From Pristionchus mayeri (lineage: Eukaryota; Nematoda; Chromadorea; Rhabditida; Neodiplogasteridae), in contig BTRK01000005.1 in the NCBI GenBank assembly GCA_036245805.1, positions 47,665,216-47,729,215 of the forward strand: DNA of 64,000 nucleotides, written 5' to 3'. Below are positions 19,107 to 31,904 of the stretch, piece by piece. The notes below the pieces were generated by a model. The model saw only the letters and a program-made list of their open reading frames with translations, searched no databases and had not been told where the DNA came from. A program made the translations under genes and the position numbers. Each line of letters opens with the position of its first letter. Position 1 is the first letter of the stretch.

Positions 19107-20495
19107 AGGGAGGAGATGTGGCAGACTAGAGAGGCAGCGCTATTCTCGTTTCACGCATTTTCTCTATTTTTGTGAGAAATAGCACTAAAGGAGGGCACAG
19201 GCCAATTTTGCAACACTACCAACCACCTGCCTTGCTCCTGACGATCCTCTCTCTCTCTGCTTCCACCCCTATTTCACTCAGTCACTGCTCTTTGATCCCC
19301 CCCCCCCCCCGCCGTAATCCAACGTGCACAATTAGTAAACGAGGGAGGGGGTGGTATCGAAGGGCAGGGATGGCAGAAGGTGAGGAGGAGGAGGAGGAGG
19401 AGGAGAAGGCGGGATTGCAAGTTCAATTATAGGATCATAGGAGCAGGATCGAGGTAGGGACTCCCGTATCCATGGACCACATCTTGCCCGCTCTTTCTTT
19501 CTCTCTCTCTGTTTATTCGTGCTCTTCCAGCTCACTTGTACTATTTCATACACGTTTTCTTGTCTTCTCGCTTTCTTCAATGTGGTCGTGAATGCCTTCG
19601 ATCATATCGGAAGCGATAGAAAGAGGGAGATCTAACGCAACGAGCAAGAAAGTAGGGGTTGAGCCCCGATTCCAAGGGCTTCCCCCGCTTTCACGCACGC
19701 TTTTGTTGTATTTCCGTTCACTACAAACCCACCATTGTGCACCGCGCTTGTATCGAAGTTAAGGGTAAATGTGTTAAGATTTTCATCCTAAATGGTCTGA
19801 GGTGCAAGCTTCTGCGTATGATTCGAAAAGTATGGACTAGGGAGCATCTGAGCTGATATTAAAGTATGGAGTTGTGTTCGAAAAAAAACGTGTATTCATA
19901 TCTTCATGCAGCGAACTCTCGCGACGGGTAAATCAATGAGAGAATGTGCAAAATGAAGATACCATGGTATCGTTTCTCTGACTTTCGAATGAGAGTGTAA
20001 AGCAGCAAATGGAGTGAAGGCGAGGCAATATAGACGGGGACGATTCTCGTTTCGGCGTTTCCAAGGTCCTCATAATGCCCGCCGTTTATTCTTTGTATCC
20101 CCTCTCCCCCTCTTTTCTGTTCATGATTTGGCTTTAGAGAATAGGCATCTTACTATATCATCTTCGTTCGTATCTACCATTCAGGAAAATTTTAAGTTTC
20201 TCCCGTATTGTCTGGAAAAGTGTAAACCTGTACGTGCGGATAACATATCGTGTGTGTTAGCCTCTTGTAATCATTTGCATATTTTTGTTTATGTTTTTGT
20301 TGTATTCCCTTAGTAAACTGCCATCTTTAAGATCTTCTTCTCGTACTTGGTGTTCAAGTACAGATTCATCTCTTCCACTCTACTTCTGTTTCATCGTTGG
20401 CTGGCAGATTGATTAGATCAACGTGATTCTTGATTCATGTTTATTTTCTCTCTCTCACTCTTACTCTCTCTCAAAGCAGTTTTTTTTCCGATCAG
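19107..20495. other. No gene recognised; low-complexity runs
   Basis: Contains a C homopolymer near 19298, a GGA-repeat tract at about 19381-19410 and TC-rich sequence before the next gene. The last bases (CCGATCAG at 20488-20495) form an acceptor-like site 25 bases before the next ATG, a plausible trans-splice site. Confidence 0.45.
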
Positions 20496-20520
20496 AACTC
20501 ATCTATTTTCCTCCAAAAAC

Positions 20521-23500
20521 ATGGACAACAGTGTGTCATCAACAACCAGTTCTTACAAATCGGTGAGTAGCCCCCGTTTTTTACGCTTTTTAAATTTATG
20601 AATCGACAAATCTATCAATATAGTTGTTTTTTTCGAAGACAACAATTTTCCCTATTTTAAGAAAAAAAACTAAAATTAAACTAAAATTCAAGGTTCGTCC
20701 AGCAGCAAGGCGGGCTGCAGATGCCATCGCAGTCTCAGCAGCCTTCTCCGACGGCTCCTCGACTCCTCCTCCTCGGAAGAAGCCGATGACTACCAAAGTG
20801 AGTAAATTGAATTGTAGTAGCATCTTGGGATATAAGTTCCCGTTAGAGCACTGCGCCAGTTTGCCACGGATCGATTAGGAGCATTCATAGATTGCTTTAA
20901 TCGTTGCAGTGCCATGCTCAGATGAAGGCAAGGGAGAAGGAAGCGACAGCAGTTGCAGTCTCCTCCAGCAGCACGCCTTTCCTTATGCAGCAAACGGTGA
21001 GCAGAAATGGAAATGGCCTGCCGCTGTAAGAAATGGAGTCATAAGAAACCGTGGCGAATGGACCCTCTTTCATTCCCACACTCTTCCACTTTACTTTGAA
21101 CTACACGGAGGCAGTGTGTTCTCAGAAAAAAAACAAAATTAAATTAAAAATGAGTTTTGTAGGGCTATGAAGCGTAGAAGGCGCATCAAAATGATGTCAT
21201 TGCATTACAAATATGGACAGATAAAACATATTGAATATCTTTTGCAGGCTTCCGTGCCCTCGCCGCCGTCCAGCAATGAAGAGATGGTGAGCGCATCGGC
21301 TTTGTTAGACTAATTATTAGTGTTGTTATTTCGAGCGCTCGAGCGCTCGGTCATTTCACATCGCTCGCGAGCGACGACCGCTCGAAATAACAACACTACT
21401 AACTCTCGGGGAAAATCTCGGTCCCTGTCCCAGAATTCCCTGCTTTTGCATATTTTTCTTGTATTGGAAAGGACCCTTCGCTATTAAAAAGATCAGTTCA
21501 CTCACGACTAATAAATTAACTAATTAAGGCTGAATAATTGCGATCTGGAAAACAATGACAAACTTTAATTCATACAAGCCCGAAAATCTACATCAAAGCT
21601 CTAACCTGATCTGTTTTCAGCCGCCTCCATCGCCTCCTTCCAGCACGTCGCGAGACCCTCCTAGCAGCTCAGGAGCCACTCGTGGATCGGGTTCGGAGGT
21701 GAGTGAAGGATTGTTGGGCTAAGTTTAGCTGTTTAGGCAGTTGTGTATCATTATACTGATATGTAGTATGAAACGTGTTTCGTAGGTTAGCAAATCATAT
21801 GAAAGTTATCCTAGTACAGTGAAATCCCTATGCAATTCTAAGTAGAGCTCATTAGCCTACAGTCCTGTTTAACTAAACTTCGAGTGTCCTCCATCGACTC
21901 CGTCGAGCTCACCACAAGATCATCCGAGCATCCCTCATGCAGCTGCTGGACATGGATCGGCTGTTAGTCAGGGATGGGTTTTAAAAAATAACTGGAGAAA
22001 TCAATCACATCTGCGGAAATTTGTAGCTTCGATGCAGAAAGAGAGACCGGAATGGACAAACCATGAGAGATTCGAATAGATGGACCAGTTCCAAGAGTTA
22101 TCTTTTTGTGAATTTTTGATTTCTTTTCAAGTATGTTTCAGGACGACAACAAAAAATATATCAATAAGACATTCGTACTAGTTGCCTGGTAGTATGCGTC
22201 AGCAAGAAATTAATTATACATATCTTAATTACGCGTACTCTCTCGCTAACCAGTTATGATGAGCGTGTGCAGAATATAGCGAGTCTTGCGAAGCCTTGGT
22301 TGAAATCTTGCGTAGCCAACGCTATTCCCTAGTCCTCTACGCTAGGTAGTTCTGTCCGTTGAAGTAGACCTAGTTGACATTATTGTTTGCATTGTGATGG
22401 GTGCAAATTCCTAGGCTGGGGAGGTAAATAGTACGAGTGTCTGATTAAGCTCAAAACCTCATCCTCATCTGCCTCTTCCGAATCCGGCAACCGCACTTCG
22501 GATGCTGCCTCTCTCCACTCTCGCCCTGATGCCATTCCCCAGCCTGCTTCGAACAACACGGTACAATCATAATTAATAGATGTTGTTTCTGGAACTTATT
22601 TGAATAATGTCTCGCTAAACTGATTGTTCGTGTTACTCCTTCTTTAAGGCTCACTCTACATCATCTTCCTCGACTAGCGATGCTCCCTCTCTCCGCCGCC
22701 CGCACCGCACGGCCACGCCCCTGCCAGTCTTCGACAATGAGGTATGCTTGACATGAGCTAGGGTTGGCAATATGAGATGAAGCAGCCTGCTAGATCTCTC
22801 CCTTCTCGGATTACGATATTGTGGGAGCGGTATTGCAACATTGTAGCCTTGGCGTAAGAATCGAACAATTCTGAGAAAAGCTGGCACAGATCGAATATTC
22901 GAATGGCATAATCGAGGCCAAATCTGAATCTAGCTTCATTCACTACGAGCTAAAATATAATCCGTGATTCAGTATGCGAACCTTGGGTACGTCATCAAGA
23001 TGGCGGCCATGTCACAACCGGGCTTCAGTGGGGATTACGTGAGTCTGTTTTTATACAGCTATGAATTGTTGCCCTCGCGAGGTTTTCCAAAAGTGTTCGA
23101 GAAACTATAATACACTCTCTTCATTCTACACACTCTGTTGACCGGTCGAGTAGCGAGTGAAAATTATGAGTGCGGTGAATCGTTTCTCGAATTCTATTTT
23201 ATCAGGTTGTTTTGCGCGATTTTGACTAAAGTGCATCCTGACATCTACGCCCAATCAGCTCAGGTCTTTTAGTGTCAGATAGGGGCATTTATACTCTCTT
23301 TAGCGCACACTATCATAGATCTGTCCGACCAAGGGAAATAAAACAGCGATATAGCAAACTTCATGTGGCTAACCAACGACATGACTTTTCAAAGGATTCT
23401 AATTTATTTTAGAACGGAGATTGGACCCTATGCTAACCACAGTTGCAAAGCATGACTGGCATATATTGTAATGGTAATGTTGAGACTGATCAGCCATGAA

Positions 23501-26500
23501 GGGCCTATTAGAAATAAGCGCGGAATCAGAATTTGAGTTTTCACTACGATTGTCACTACGATATACAAATCGACACGAGGCGGTAGGAAAGAGAGGGAAA
23601 GACGAGTGACCCCGAATCCCCACTGTTCCTTTTCCCAGTGCAAATTGCAAGTAACAAGGGCTCGGAATACAAGAAGTTTACTTATACAACGAGACAATAG
23701 AAAACACGAGCGAACAGTATGGATGAAAAAGAAAAGAGTGAATCGAAGTGGAAAAGAGAGATGAGAGCTGGGCTCTCAATGATAATGATCTATCTAGAAG
23801 GGGGAAGGGGGAGATGGGGAACACGTGCAGTGGAATGGGCATCGGGTCCGTCGGGCACTCGTCGAACGCCATGGGGTGAGCGGGCCCATGGCGTTCCCGG
23901 GGTTGCCAGCCCCGGTGACGGGTTGTATATCTTAACCCGTCGGGACGAGCGACACCGACGTCCCAGGTCTGGCTAGGGGGAATGGGAGGGGGAAAGGGGG
24001 GCGAATGAAGACTAAAATAGGGTCTACTCTTAAAAGAGTACAGTCAAGATATGTTTTTGGGGTACTGTATCTGTAACGATAGTTCTTGGGATTTCAATTA
24101 TGTATGAATGTGAATTACCTTTCTAGTACAAGTCATAATTCCCTTCGTGGACAATGTGGCTCATTTGGGAGAGAATGCGGATCTCCCTCCATTCATGAAC
24201 ACGGTTTTTCCGATTTTAGGTGCCCAATGTGGACCATCGAAATAGACACATATGGCGTTTTTGTGCTAGTCATGTGGTTTGAAGGTCGGTTCTTTCGTGC
24301 TAATATTAACGAACAACCCTTACCCTATCACTCACCAATTAGGAATATTGTGGATGTCGCTACTTGTTCTAGGGTGAACCGTGCCTGAAGACTCTCAATA
24401 TCAGCGTTTTCGACATTTTCATTGAAAAATAGTCCAGGAGCAAATGTCACTTATTTAGAAGAGAAAGCCAAATGGGCGCTTAAATATCGTTGCAATAGAG
24501 AACCCTTTAAGTAGTGATCACAGCGCCCATAGGTAGCTGTCAGTTTCGTTAATCCGCGAAACAGGTGATTTGTTCTAGAAAACTCTGATTTTTCTAAGTA
24601 CCCGTGATTCATTGACCTATACGAAGCGTATACTGAATTCCACAGCTCTCTCTTTTTGGTACTAGGTAGTGCACGCCTCGGGCTTCTTAATAAACTTTAT
24701 GAGCTTCTATCTAAAAATTTCTCGGCAAAGTACAGCAATTTAAAAGAAAATCAATATTTTCTGAAAAAAATCCGAAGTTACGAAGACCTTGAGTTCTCGC
24801 ATAATAGAGATGTCTGCTCTAGTTAAAATATATTATTCTAAAGGTTGAACATGTCCCTATATATCGACATCAGGACAACAGATGGTTATTTGAGCAAAAG
24901 AATCTGCACGAACTCAAAATTGAGGTCCAAAATCGCGCAAAACTTTATGCTCAACCTAATACAATTATACGTTTCGAACTCCCTCCTCCATTACTCCATT
25001 AAGGTCATATCATTCTATGATTTGAATAGGATACGCACCAATCGCATTCAACAATGATAATCGCAAAGATCGATTGCAAACGATTTTGTAGAACGGTGCC
25101 GCAGCTGGAGACGAAGAAGAACACGAGAAGAGAAGGGAAAAGAAGGTGAGGCAACCATCTAACAACTGTTTCTAACATTAAGAAATAGGGTTTCGCATTT
25201 AGGGGATTTTATAATTTTATGTGGAAGTTTAGGCTAATTATCTGATGAGCTAATGAAAATATACTAGTACTCAAAAAAATGCAATATATTAATTATAGCA
25301 CCTATTAATTGGTCATAAATAAATATATAATGATTAAAAAGTAACCAATACAGAGATCGTACGGAAAAGACAAGCAAAAAGAGACGAAAAAGGCCAGAAG
25401 CAACAACGAGGTAACAGCACATTTGTATAAGCAAAGAATCAGCGGTATAAAATTTCGGAAAAACAAAATGTCTTTAGGAATCCACTGAAAGGCAAAGCCT
25501 CACTGATGGCTTCCGTGTTCTGTAAGTTTCTTCTCCACTCTTTACTTTTCTCTCTCTTTCCCTCATCTCACTTTCTCGTCTGTGAGTCTCCACTATATTC
25601 TCTCCTTCCCTCACTCTCCTCTCGGGTGCAAGTATAAATAGCTGTGATTATTATAGGATGAAGACGGAACTCGAGAAGGAGAAGAGCGAGAGGGAGGCCG
25701 GGTAACTGTTTCATCATAAAAGTGAACAATGTGAATAACAAAACTCTGGACCAATATATTGTTTTCATTATCTTGATTGCAGTGACGAAGATCTGAAGAA
25801 GATGTGCGACGCAAATTTCGAGTAGTAAGGACTATTTTAATTTTATGGAATTGTTGTTGTTTAGGCCAAGAGAACTGAATAAAATTCGGGCACATTTAAA
25901 CCATAGTGTTCATTGCAGCCTGACTCAAATCGATACAACAGCGCACGAAGCACTCAACGACGGAAAGTCTACTCTAAACAAGTGAGTACTAGGATTTCCC
26001 TTTTTTGGACATTTTTGGGCATTCATTATTTTCTTCATAAATATTGCGCTATTTATGATGAATAGAGTTCCCTTATTGGAAAATGTTTACCGCATTTTCG
26101 AATATGTTTCAGGTTCTCTTAAGAAACAAATGCTCATCAGCTATTTAGTGGCCCTGAAACATATTCGAAAATGCGGTAAACATTTCCCAATAAGAGAACT
26201 CTAATGATGAACCATGAGTACAGCGTATGCATCATGGCATTCAATTGTGCAGTAATGGTTAGCAAAATCAATATATATAGATTAACGAAAATATTTGCGT
26301 TACTTTGTTTTTCAATTATTCGCATTACAGGCTGCTTATCTACATGGACGAGGCAACAAAGGAACAAAAGAAGGCGTACGAAAGGTGAGTAGGAGTAAGC
26401 TGGTTCAATAAGTCAAACGAACGGTCAACAATAGACATTGCCTGAAAAACATTATTAGGAAAGGGGAAACATAGCGTAACGCAAATTTAGTAAATTTGTA

Positions 26501-29500
26501 CTTAAACTATTTCAATTATACTGATGATTGGGCTTAATGGTTTCAAATTGATCAAATTACAGAATCGCTAAATTGGAAGATCAGTGGAAAAGTGAAGAAA
26601 ATATGAGAAAGAAGTTTGAGAAGAGGTATGTTTTTGTGATTTTAGTGTTGAAAAACGCTATGCAACTTTCAAATATAGACAATTTTAAGTTTTTACCAAT
26701 ACAACATATCTGTCTGCAATCAGTACATATTTGTCTATGTTAAAGCAATTTACTATTTCAGGGCCAATGCCCTGGAAGAATGCTTGCAAAAGATGAAAGA
26801 GTCGGAGCGATCAAGAGCGAGGTGAAAAATTTGATAAAAATTTGTTGATTTTAAAAACATTTGTTTTGAAAATTACGACATGTACTAGCAACATGTCGTT
26901 CTAAAATATTCGTTTACGATTTCCGCAACACCTGAGCTAAATTTAGTGTCTATTCGATGGCATGTAGTGATTCCGGAACGAGTCGAATCCAATGACCATA
27001 TCTAGAAATGATTTCCTACTAATTAAATTTGCGATTAATACTATTCATATTCTGATACTAATATCGTTTCAGGAACAATCATGATCAAGTGCGAGATCAA
27101 ATTCAAGAAACAGTGCGTGGATTCGGTGAGGTTTTCAGCAGCAACGATGAGCGGCTCAATCGAGTGATGGAACTCCTGAGACTTCATCACACCTCTTTGA
27201 GACATCTAAGGTGAGGCAAAAGCTTGTGTACAGTATTCACAATTCGTTGCTGCTTGAGAGCAACTCTCATGAGGGATTACGTAGAACATATTGGAACAAA
27301 TAAATTAGTTTTATAAATAATCTAATTGACAAATTACAATTTACAGTGCAAAATCGGCAAAAGGCGTCGGCATCCTCAAGTTCGGACCAAAAATCGTCCA
27401 GCCCGAGTGAGTACCGCGTATAACATGTTAGGAAAGGCATAACCAGAAATATTGTAATTGTAACTCAGAATTAGTCATTGCGGCGTTTTGAAAAAAACTG
27501 TTCCGTAATGAATGTATTATATTTGTTTATTACTCCTCCTTCAAGGGAGAGGCGCAACCGGACTTGTCTCAGTAAATACATGATTTTAGCGTCTCCAAGG
27601 AGCTGGCAGAGGCGATGCGAGAATTCGCTGAGATACTAGATCCGTAAGTTTTCTGTGATAATTATAGACATATGAATATCCATCGATAATTGACACGAAA
27701 ATGCTTCGAAGAGACTGAACACAAGTTCAAAGCATATTACCTGCGTTCAGCACATAAAGTTTGTCTTGTTTTAGGATGAATCACTAGTATTCAACTATTA
27801 CATGAGGAAAAAACTACTTTTAACATTTCTCATTTCAGCGTCACAACTACCGATATGCGCCGTAAGGATGCTCTAGAGAGGTGAGGGCTCCGTAGCGTTC
27901 GTAATTGTCAAATCATTGCAACTAAACAACACGTCACTATGGAGGATGGAAGGTTTATCACCAATCAATGACAAATTTGTTTTGTGAAGTATGCCTTCTG
28001 CAAATGATATTATAATGTGCCAACTGTGAGATTATCATCCATGACTAAATTAAACGTGGATCGAATCTTCCCACCATAGAATCATTTACAGGGATAAGGT
28101 GATGGGCAAACTCGAAGACGCCCTTGTGGCAACGCTGACGGACCCACCATGGTATGTTTTTATTTTAAAAAAATATAGTTCGTACTCTGGTTTCTTACAA
28201 CCAGTAGTCAACCATTATCTTGATCAGGGGTGGAGATTGGCTTACCACTGGTGGGCACAAATTCCACCCCTTCTAATTGATCAACCACTGGTTAGAAGGA
28301 ACCAGAGTAATTGTCGCACACTCGCTAGACATCTCGTTAGCGTATATAACATGGAAAGGGCGTGATTCCATGTCTCGGACTCAAGTTTTAATCGACATAA
28401 TTATTAAGCATTTCAGCTCATCTTCACATCAGCCTATCCAGCTCAGAGGTCGATCAAAGTAAGTTAACATTACTATGATATATTAATTTTTCCTAACTTC
28501 CCCATTTGTCGCTATTGGCCACTCAATTAATTGTTCTCACTGATGAAACGGGATTCGATCAGAGAGGATATACACGTTTTGCTTGAGAGTCACTGGAGAA
28601 AATATACTAAAAATAAAAATTCTAAAACATAATTTCCAGCTCGATGATGTCCATCGTATGGGATGATGGTCGACGTATGACACGGTAAAATGCAGTGATG
28701 TTACTCTAGTGATGAATAGTTGGCCTTTAAAGAAGGAGAAACACGAACGATTAGTTCAACGAGCCACAAAAAAATCCATGTTTTCCCACTGTACGTGGCG
28801 GTATTCGCTTGCGTTCATTATCGTTATCTCTTCTTTAAATGATTTTTAATTTCGCATGGTAAAGTATTGCGCGATGGTGAGAAATTAAAATAACATCAAA
28901 GTTTCAGTAATTTCCACTCTTATGTAGGGTTTCCACAGCATCTTAAGTTATCATCCGGAAGGTTATCATCCAACCTGTTAGATAATACGTTATGTGTTAA
29001 GTCATTTGCAGGTCTAGGTCGCGTCAAATCTCTGCTAGATCATCGATGGCAAATTCGGTTCTCACGTCGAGAGCGGCGTCTCCGGAGACATTGTGAGTAA
29101 ACCAAATATAATTTTTTGCAGTTGGCGGCTATTTGCGCATACAAAATAGACGAATATTGTTGAAAAAATAGACATTGTTAAGCGGTGTTGCGATGTAAAA
29201 TTCACGGTAATGTTTTATAATATTTTGGCTGATATGAAAAAAATTTTGATAATTTAATTTCAAGCATTGTTAATATACTAGGTATGAACGCCAATTGATG
29301 AAAACCTGGAGAAAATCGTATTCTTTCAGGGATAGAGATGTTGAAGCAACACTAGCTGGAGCTAGAAATCGACTGTCCACAGGACAGGCTCCAATGTAAT
29401 TTAAATTAATTTTGTTTAAAGGATTACACGCAATGATCGAATTTGATTAATGAATTTGAATAATATAAATAATGAAAAGATTGATGTTACGGATACATGA

Positions 29501-29660
29501 TAAATTACAGCAGTAACGCGAGAACCGCTCGCGAACTCAAGAAGTTGGAGGTGGATATGTAAGTATTTGCTTTAGTATTTCGAATTTTTCTCACACACAA
29601 TTTTTTGCAACTATTACTAGAATGCTTTCCAGGACTTACCCCAGATGGGATGAGGAGTAG
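20521..29660 (+). CDS. 29-exon gene for a low-complexity/coiled-coil protein, about 614 aa, function unknown
   Basis: Exons: 20521-20562, 20693-20797, 20910-20996, 21248-21286, 21621-21698, 21885-21962, 22450-22560, 22649-22741, 22973-23038, 25092-25145, 25354-25410, 25478-25521, 25657-25701, 25783-25824, 25919-25981, 26331-26384, 26563-26625, 26762-26821, 27073-27210, 27347-27406, 27590-27643, 27839-27880, 28092-28151, 28417-28458, 28640-28684, 29012-29092, 29330-29395, 29511-29558, 29633-29660. The phase is unbroken from ATG to TAG. Residues 1 to about 230 are Ser/Pro/Ala-rich. A Lys/Glu-rich stretch follows, then a heptad-like helical region (EKEKSEREAG through KLEDQWKSEENMRKKFEKR and on to ERLNRVMELLRLHH). 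The tail is basic and serine-rich (RSRSRQISARSS) and ends YPRWDEE. No catalytic motif or family is recognised; a scaffold or cytoskeletal role is only a guess. The acceptors of exons 2, 6 and 7 are weak. The 2-kb intron 9 could hide a further exon. Confidence 0.8.
21319..21397. mobile_element. Palindromic element in intron 4
   Basis: The 19-base arms AGTGTTGTTATTTCGAGCG and the exact complement close a 79-base palindrome. Its centre is rich in GCTCG repeats. Confidence 0.65.
23849..23960 (+). ncRNA. Candidate structured RNA: GC-rich cloverleaf in an intron
   Basis: A closing stem (CGTCGG at 23849-23854 with CCGACG at 23955-23960; CTCGTC at 23858-23863 with GACGAG at 23944-23949) encloses three consecutive perfect hairpins. 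Arm 1 is AACGCCATGGG/CCCATGGCGTT (23865-23875 with 23885-23895, 9-base loop). Arm 2 is CCGGGG/CCCCGG (23897-23902 with 23910-23915, 7-base loop). Arm 3 is GACGGGTT/AACCCGTC (23917-23924 with 23934-23941, 9-base loop). Only one or two bases separate the arms at the junction. It is much richer in GC than its surroundings. It is not a tRNA, since the arm lengths do not fit. It could be an intron-hosted ncRNA or part of a structured dispersed repeat; the strand is unproven. Confidence 0.4.
26064..26202. mobile_element. Hairpin MITE, family B, copy 1
   Basis: About 50-bp arms, running from AGAGTTC through ATTCGAATATG-like sequence to GTTTCAGG and back, flank a short centre containing CATCAGCTATTTAG. 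It lies in an intron of the 29-exon gene. A shorter relative is at 35601-35670. Confidence 0.75.
28183..28309. mobile_element. MITE, family C, copy 1
   Basis: Terminal inverted repeats TACTCTGGTTTCTT and AAGGAACCAGAGTA, with internal ACCAGT/ACTGGT inverted blocks. It lies in an intron of the 29-exon gene. A related longer element is at 32483-32673. Confidence 0.65.
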
Positions 29661-31904
29661 GAGCGGAGTCCTCCATCGTCCATCCCTCACTCCATTCCCC
29701 TCCCTTCACCCGCCCATCCCCTCTCTCCTCTCAGCGCGCATCCCTCTCCTTGGCCTGTTTGTACCTGATGAATCTACATTCCTGTACATGACATCCATCT
29801 CTCACCCATCCCCCCTCCCTCTCCACTTCAAGCATATCCTCCCCTGCCCCTCCACATAGCCAGTTCTTGCATATTCTATCACCAATTCAGACCCTCCATG
29901 TTTGCATATACTAATCTTCTTCTTGATTATCCATCACTCGACTATTCACTACCCCCACCCCCCCCCCCCCATTAATTATAGTATTCAGTCTATCTGTTCC
30001 AGCCTCATCTATGCATACCATCCTCATTGACATTGTGCTGGAATCGATATGGAAATTTTGGAAATTAATTTCGAATCTCTTCGATCGAATCTTATTGAAA
30101 GTCCAATATGGCCGATCTCCTTCTCAATAAGAATATTCTGCTGATCACCCCGGCCATAATTATCTAGTTTCCTCCCACCTCCTCCATGCCACTAATTCAT
30201 CTGCTTTCCATGTGCAATCCCCATTCCCGCTTACACCATCCTCGTCGCCTTCCATTCACGTCATTCTTCCTTTCTTGTGTATCCCCTCCCACACTCGCTA
30301 TGATAATGGCTCGTGATTCAGCTGCCACTCCATCTCATCATTTCATCATTTAGATTTCTTGTATTTCCAGTTTCGTCCTTCAGTATCCCGAACCAGACCA
30401 TTTTCGTAATATATTTATGAATGATCTGCATATATTGTTTATCCCACGCCAATTTCCATTTAAACGAAATTGACATCATAGTATTGTCCATTCGTGACTC
30501 CTCAAGACTCCATTCAATCGATTGTCTGCTTTCATACTCGATTATTTCGTTATACATTTATGCATGATCTCTTTCGTTATATATTTATGTATGATCTACA
30601 TGTGATCTTCCCTACGGGAAGTAACCGGGAAAAAACACGGTTGCTTCTCCAAATTCATCCTATTCTCATCAACCCTCCCTTCCTCTCTGAGCACTGTCCA
30701 GTGAACCTATTCGATCATTGCACGAATTTCGATGGAATTCCCCCGTTGAGTAATACTGATCTTCCACGTTGTATTTCGAGTTCGAGCCTATTTCAGGCTA
30801 ATTATATTTCGTTATATATTTATGTATGCATGTTTCTTACCAGTGTATATTTTGAGTATTTTCATTCATTTTGGTTTCCGTCTCCTGCTTTGTCCACTCA
30901 TTCAACGCCCATTAGTTGTCCAATTCCACTACCCTGTTTATCTTCCTACATTGTCATGGATGGATTTTCCGCCATGGATAATGCTATACATTTAGTGATT
31001 ACTATACTAGCATCATAGCATCATAGATAATGTCGATGTATCAATATTCGTAGTAGTTTCTTCGAGTGTCTAGTTTCTCCCCTAGACGATTACAGTCTCC
31101 AGCTAAATATTTACCATCCAATCATCTTTTATATCCACACTATTATCTGTGTAATCTCAAGTATTTTCCCCTATCACTCATCCCCTTCAATATTCGTCCT
31201 GTTCGTCAAATTCTAGCTCTTCGTGGAGTATTTAATGTAATGTATATCCTCCAGTCTAGGATCTCCCCGATCGCTATAATAATTATCCTCCCTCTCGATC
31301 CTGATACTCATTTAAAATTATTGAGCATTTTCCACAAATATTTGTGATGTATATTCAAGTCCCATGATAAATCTGTACATACGAAAATGGTGCGCAGCGA
31401 ACATAGATACAGTTGCATCGAATCTAAATTATTTCGTTATTCATAAATTAAATAATTTATTTGAGAGGATAGAGCGAAAGGCCGAGTAGTCGCTATACGA
31501 CGGTAACGAAGTACCTGGAAAGCACATTTTCATTTTCCTGAAAACATTTTCTTGATGTGATTGCAATAATAATTTCTCAAAAATTTTGAGCTGAATAATG
31601 AAAAGTACTGCAAACAATTCAAGAGCCAGTGAAAGCTGACGTCGAAGGAAGTACGATGGATGGCACTGCGTCGTCGCGACGATATAATAACTGAATGTAT
31701 GCATTCGTTTATTGTCATTTTGGGCAATATTTTCTGAGAGCAGAACTTATAGAAAGTGCACAGAATAATGTAGTTGTCCTATATATATTTTAAAACACAT
31801 GTTTTGCGTCGATAAAACTTATGTTAACATTTGTGATTATATTCACGTAATAAATATGGGTATTTCTAATGTTCTGCAATTTTCAATGTATCCTTGTTTG
31901 TTAG
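29661..31904. other. 3' flank of the 29-exon gene; no further gene recognised
   Basis: The first kilobase is strongly C/T-rich on this strand, with a C homopolymer near 29956, and may include the 3' UTR. Between 30400 and 30850 the phrase TTTCGTTATATATTTATG recurs at least four times. A 174-codon frame at 30494-31018 runs through this repeat and shows no domain, so I do not call it a gene. Confidence 0.45.

Noticed and set aside
23719..23976. Open frame across the GC-rich cloverleaf
   Set aside because: The frame is explained by high GC and palindromic sequence inside an intron; no domain and no splice junctions.
30494..31018. 174-codon open frame downstream of the 29-exon gene
   Set aside because: It passes through a repeated TTATATATTTATG phrase and pyrimidine-rich DNA, has no motif and no splice partners; likely chance.
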